Positions 58,831-64,000 of a stretch of 64,000 bases of DNA are shown here, piece by piece (within the stretch, counting starts at the first letter, position 1; each line of letters starts with the position of its first letter). The position numbers were made by a program, and so were the translations under genes. A model generated the notes under the pieces. It saw only the letters and a list, made by a program, of their open reading frames with translations, was not told the origin of the DNA and made no database searches. The stretch comes from Clarkia xantiana subsp. parviflora (lineage: Eukaryota > Streptophyta > Magnoliopsida > Myrtales > Onagraceae), in contig JAPTYO010000011.1 of assembly GCA_036873135.1 (NCBI GenBank), forward strand, positions 14,146,747 to 14,210,746, given 5' to 3'.

Positions 58831-59390
58831 CTTTGTTAGGAGTTCATGATTTTGATAAATTGACGTTCTTGAAATTTAAATAAGAAAACCGAAATTTTAA
58901 AATAAATTTTTTAAAATTTTCGATTTTTACGGTTCTTGATGAAACCGAAATTTTCATGATGTTTTTGGTTAATTTGATGTTCGTGATCTTCAAGAAAAGA
59001 GTAATATTTATCAAAATCAAACATTTGGATTGTAGATCTTATTAAAATTTGATCTTGAAATTTGACTACTTGTTCCTAATTTGGTGTTTGTGCCGAAAAT
59101 TTTAATGATTTTTAAGGTAAATTTTTTTATTTCTTGGTCACCAAGGCGGTAAATTTCGGCACACACACATTAGAATATTGTTTACCATATTTTAATTTTT
59201 AATTAAGGTAACAATATATCTATAATTAGGAACATAATGATAGATTCACATAAATATATAGAAATATATATCACTATCAATATATCTAAATATTTAATAC
59301 GGTTAAAGATATTGTTGATAGATTTTAATGCCCAAAAGATTGAGAAAATATATTGTTAGTATATTTGTTACCCTATTTATGATATTGACA

Positions 59391-59447
<57 letters not shown>

Positions 59448-59522
59448 TATATTATATTGTAGTCGAATTTTTTACATATATATATTGTTGATTGATTTAA
59501 TCTTATAGTTAGAATCTTGGCA

Positions 59523-59554
<32 letters not shown>

Positions 59555-59567
59555 CTTGGTTTAGCCG

Positions 59568-59605
<38 letters not shown>

Positions 59606-60837
59606 AATTATTTTATATAATTAATATTACTTGGTGGTTAAGTTAATTATTTTTGGACTTTAAAACCCTACTTGGACCACAAGTAAACATTTCGGCCTAA
59701 CCTTTAAAATTTAAATTATTGGGCCGGTCCAATATATTAAACTGGGACGGATTTAAATCGAACCGGATTTTCCCAATTGGTTCGACCTAATCGGGTCGGG
59801 TCGAACCGGGGTAATTAAGTGGATCTAACTGAACCGGTTTTGTGTGTTGAACTGAACCAAACCCTATTTTATTGGACCAGTTAGGACCAAACTAGATTTT
59901 AAAATTTAAAACCGGACCGAACCGAATTTAAAACCGGACTGAACCGGATTTTCTAAACCGGACCGAACCGGACCAAACCGAACCAAAATGTTTTTCAAGA
60001 TTGAATTCAAGTCAATAGAGGGCTGAATTTCAATTGTTTATTATTCAATATATATTAATGCATGATTAGAAATGTTGTCTTGACATAGTCAAGCTAGCTG
60101 GACATTGCATGTTGTGGGCGGAGCCCTAGTTAAATATATGGAATGCGCACTAGGATATACATGCTGTGATGGCTGTAAATACCTAGGATTCATGTCTAGA
60201 ATGTTGAGTAATTGAATATAAGCATGAATTGCAAATCAGCCCCTAATGTTTAAAATTATTTTAAAACCGAAAACCAGTCGACAAATATGTACGATAGTTT
60301 AGAAATTTTCATGTTTTACACGTATGCTAGAATGTTGAGGATGTAGTTACATTTGATAATTTACATGGAAGTAGAATTATATATGCAAGCATGAGTTCCT
60401 CGGAACATTAGATGCATGACGCGTAAGCATGAATGTGATTTGTTTGATGAATGTTACTTGCGTATGATAATTTCCATGGCTAGTAGAATTATATATGCAT
60501 GAGTGAATTCATCAGAATATTTTTCCAAAATAAAAAAGGGCCTTGGGAAAGCCAAGATCGGGTATGCTTGTTTTAAAATACCCGTTCCGGTAATTTGCGA
60601 TTAAAACCGTTTTAAAAGATTGATCTGTTGGATTGAAAACGGCGGTAATGTGAACTCTTTCACAGCCATCTTCCATTGGTTTACTGGTGGTCGGTTGGTT
60701 TAGATGACTGGGGAATCATTATTTGTCGGATTCAATCTTAATAGATATCAGATGTATGCAATTCTTTCTCAAAATGTTATTTGTCTCCCTAATTTTTGCA
60801 TAATCATCGATGTGTTAGTATGAATCGGTTAATTTAG
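58831..60837 (+). other. Long leader of copia H
   Basis: 2 kb with no gene. AT-rich (58850-59600), then a GGTTCGG/AACCGGACCGAA-rich block (59740-60000), then the uninterrupted LINE target (near 60075) and a conserved end (GGGCCTTGGGAAAGCCAAG at 60539, TTTGTCTCCCTAATTTTTGC near 60780) shared with G and J. Confidence 0.75.
59393..59602. repeat. (TA)n microsatellites
   Basis: Three long TA runs: about 59395-59446, 59527-59552 and 59570-59602. Shorter TA runs stand in the same part of J's leader. Confidence 0.92.
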
Positions 60838-62640
60838 TGCGATTCGATATTCCTCGCAATCTTGATGGTATGAATCATGATGAATAAAAAGAGTACGTGT
60901 TGAAATCTCTACTACGATTCTGAAAAGTGGAGAGGACAACTACAGATGAATATGGCAGTCTGTATGATTTTTGACAATGAGAAACGAATGTAATAATTTG
61001 TTTCACGAAGCATGGGAGTAGGTTCTTTGATGATCTGAATGCATATGTGGTGATACATTCAACCTTGGTAAAAGGGCGTGGAAGAAGACTTCAATTGCAA
61101 CCAGGCAATGTTGCAACTTAGTATCCCTTTGCATCCGCCTCGGTGGAAGCAAGGATGCAAAAGCTAAACGTTTCGGTTAAACCTGATGGTCTTCTCTCTT
61201 TTCATGGATGTTGGCGTAAAACCCGAATCGGATATTCAGAATGAAAGGTCAACATGGAAAAGATGTATATGGTTGTCTGATATTGACAAGACTCAATGAT
61301 CATGAGCCTAATCAAGTACAGTAACCACAACAGTAAAAAGGGAAACCTTCTCTGCTCGCCATACTGGGTTCAAAGAAGTCAACCATGATCCGCATATCAT
61401 ATAGAGAACTGGACCATAAAGGTGTTATACGATAATCCGTTGGGATAAACCATGTTGATAAAGTGCGTCTCTAGTACGCCACGTAGGTCATGTGTATGAA
61501 ACTGTAAAACGTTTTATACAGACACAGATCATTTGATGTAATTCACTCCTAAATTACTCATATGTGATGTTCAATATGACTTAAAGTTCTCGACTATCTA
61601 TGCGACAATCACGGATCAAATACTTGATCCACAGATCAAGAACCCTACTATTGTCATTTAATCGTTCGTTTGAGTTACTAAAATTTTGGTTATTTCGAGA
61701 TTCGGATTTATTGAATAATAGTTTCCATTCGATTCGAAATGCTATCTACTTATCAAAATTAATCGACCCAGTTAAACGGGATCGATCCGAAACGAAATTT
61801 TGACCAGGTAAAAGTGGTCAAAAAAACAACACTATTCACGTACTCCATCATCTCATTCGGGACAACTGAACTGATCATACACATCGATTGCGTAGCTAGA
61901 TCGAAAGATTTAGTAATTCTTAATTATTAGTACTCCACTGAATGAAATAATTTGTAATCATGAACGAAAACGATTGGATTAAATTGAATTAAATTCAGAA
62001 ATGAAACGATTTAACCAAGGGTTAAAACTTCGGTGAAAAGCGCTATGCGCAAGTGGACCTCGAAAGACGGAACACATCGTTTCAAAGTACCAGTTTAATA
62101 ATGAAGTGTTTAAATGATGATGTGCTGAATTTTCGTTTGCATTCCTTCGGAAATAACTTATTAATAACATCTACAACAGTACGAAGTAGGCTTGGCAAGC
62201 TACCACGACCTTGTAAAAGTATCAGCTGACGCATAGGGTGAAAACCCAAGATGCTCAGTTCGGAGATGGGATAAAATCCCTGAGATAAGCTTTGCAACGA
62301 ACAAGGATTAAGTCGGTTAAACGGTTTTCCTTCCGTACGCCTTGAACGATAAGTCAGGCTAGACATTGAAATCAACTGACAAACTTCAGGAAGCACAGTT
62401 CATAAACATAATGTTGGAGTCACTCTATCAGACGTTCCCTATGGGATGATGAAAAGTGATTCACATTTATGTAACACTGTGTTCCAATGAAATCGGTAAA
62501 AACACATGGCCATAATAGCTGAAGAATGATAATGAGTTAAATCACATCATCATGCGACATTAATTTGCGCATTAAACACGTATTTTGGACAAGAGTACGT
62601 TAACTACTCTTAGAAAATACATGTTTACAGCTTCTGGAAA
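60838..62640 (+). pseudogene. Non-canonical 5' coding region of copia H, decayed
   Basis: Opens with FDIPRNLDGMNHDE (60842 on), the counterpart of J's FYEPRNLDGMDYDE, then has stops in all frames. 62000-62640 matches J 43380-44080. No Gag, protease or integrase motif is visible. The opposite strand is open at 62396-62082, as in J at 43686-43880 (see findings). Confidence 0.45.
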
Positions 62641-64000
62641 ATGACGCAGTGGTCGAACATGAGACATTACATACTTGAGGATGAATTTTCTGATGCATGG
62701 ACAGTTTCATACAAATGTAGTCTTGATCAAAACGGAGCAGTATAACACTGACAATCAGGTCCCACTTAATTCGAGTGGGAGAGATTTGAACCAGCAACTC
62801 AAGTGAATGACATGGTAAATGATAATGGGAACATTTTCATTATAAATCCAGTGGGAGGAATAAACACCTACCATAAGTAATGACTATTGCTGTTCGTAAT
62901 GCTGAACCAGGATTGCCGCAGCAACCTTTACTACCCATTGTTTCCAGTGGGAGTGATCCGAAAAAATTGGTTCCAGATCCTAGAGATCAAGGAATTCATC
63001 TTGGAAGTAAAACTCGGAGACCGAGAAATCGTTCAAGGAAAGTTGTTGGTTATGGTTCAAGCACTGCTCTTGTACCCAATAGAAGTAATGCCCCGATAAG
63101 AAGCGTTATTTCTAGTGGGAGAATTGATCCCAATTGGAAGAAATGCTCCGATAAGAGGCATTAGTCCGAATGGGAGAGACGTTAAGACTCATAGACGGGA
63201 TAAACAAGCCTAGAAGAAAGTCAAGGGCATCAAACTTCTCCAAAGAAGTATCCCATCTAGAAGAGTGGTGACCTCACTCTAACAACTGTTGGCTTGCATT
63301 GGAAAGACCTCAAGTGGAGAAATGGAGGAAAATAATAAATGAGGGAGATCGCCTAAATGAAAGCCATTAAAGTCTATAGTTGATTTACCTGCTAACCACA
63401 GGGACATAAGGATAAGGTGAGTTCTGAGAGAAGGCTCACCACTGATGGAAAAGGTCGAGCCATACACAGCTCGAATCGTTGCGAAAGGCTATACCCAACT
63501 ACACGGAGTGGACTGTGACGAAACATAATCAACACATGTTCATAAAAACACGGTGCAGGGTCATTCATGGTCCTGGTTACAGGTTTCGATTACGAACCTT
63601 ACCAAATGAGTATAAAGACCGCATTCCTCCTCGGAAACCTGGAGGAAGAGATCTACATGAAGCAACCTGAGGGTTTATTACTCTTGGTAACGAGCGTAAG
63701 AGTTTGTCGACTCCATAGGTCCATCTACAGTCTTGAACAGTCGTCTCAGCAATAGTACCTCAAGTTCCACGAGGAATTCGTAGGAAACGGATTTGTGAAT
63801 CTTCATAAGAATCTGTGTGTGTATTATAAGACCTCCGGGTCTAAATATGTCATCTTGACTTTATACCTGGATGACATACTCATTGCCGCAACGACATGAG
63901 TTTTATGAACAAGTCGAAGTCCTGGTTGGCACCTGTATTTGAGATGAAGGACATGGGAAATGCCACGTACATCTTAGGCATTAAAATTTTCCAGAGGTCG
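62641..64000 (+). pseudogene. Linker and reverse transcriptase of copia H, incomplete
   Basis: The linker reads EPATQVNDMVNDNGNIFIIN and PQQPLLPIVSSGSD. Reverse transcriptase from about 63480: YQMSIKTAFLLGNLEEEIYM, LHRSIYSLEQSSQQ, then YLDD (LTLYLDDILIAA) near 63865 in another frame. Several shifts. Runs off the right edge. Confidence 0.78.

Larger units (their letters stand above)
58232..64000 (+). mobile_element. Copia element H, 5' part (runs off right edge)
   Basis: 5' LTR, primer site, 2 kb leader, non-canonical 5' coding region, linker, reverse transcriptase to the window end. Opposite in orientation to I, in which it lies (flank GTCTT, 58227-58231). Confidence 0.87.

Noticed and set aside
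59393..59602. TA runs as targets or ends of a DNA transposon
   Set aside because: Shared by the leaders of H and J, so they are part of the copia leader; no inverted ends around them.
1..64000. Host protein-coding genes, tRNA or rRNA genes
   Set aside because: Every long or motif-bearing frame could be placed in a retroelement; I saw no cloverleaf or rRNA-like sequence, though a short or diverged RNA gene could be missed by eye.

Overview
This 64 kb window looks like intergenic DNA from a large flowering-plant genome. I find no host gene, tRNA, rRNA or CRISPR array. Nearly all of it is retrotransposon sequence inserted inside older retrotransposons. The plant assignment rests on three things: Ty3/Gypsy elements of the Tat type (a second, archaeal-type RNase H between the first RNase H and integrase), Ty1/Copia elements primed with TGGTATCAGAGC, and a plant-type LINE with a reverse-transcriptase zinc region and a C-terminal RNase H. 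I cannot name the species.

Elements are lettered here. Left of about 25.4 kb, the oldest host is copia G (+, 23591-25367 visible). An LTR of family C/F/K (F, 22017-23590) sits in G's leader. C, a large element with no recognisable protein genes (minus strand, 9183-22016), sits in F. A 5'-truncated Tat element E (16006-about 20884) sits in C's 5' LTR. Tat element B (+, right half 3829-9182) sits in C's 3' LTR. Tat element D (minus, left end to 3828) sits in B.

Right of 25.4 kb, copia L (minus) interrupts G in its integrase region, and a 554 bp hAT-like MITE sits in L. Copia J (minus) interrupts L in its RNase H. J is itself interrupted by Tat element A (29141-40530, with a CTACG target duplication), by a nearly intact LINE (45895-52668, with a 13 bp target duplication) and by LTR K (53586-54552). 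Copia I (minus) interrupts K, and copia H (+, 58232 past the right edge) interrupts I. The nesting is therefore about five levels deep on each side of G.

The best-preserved coding regions are the gag-protease frame of D (open from about 2640 to the left edge), the reverse transcriptase to integrase part of E, and both LINE ORFs. The most unusual features are four. D has a second gag-like module directly behind its protease. A carries a multi-exon gene on its antisense strand, with introns that join reading frames and a candidate antisense promoter. Copias H and J share a leader with G but switch to an unrelated ORF exactly where gag should start. Tat LTRs D and B carry strong hairpins in U3.

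All assignments come from reading motifs, repeats and junctions by eye; no database search or alignment program was run.
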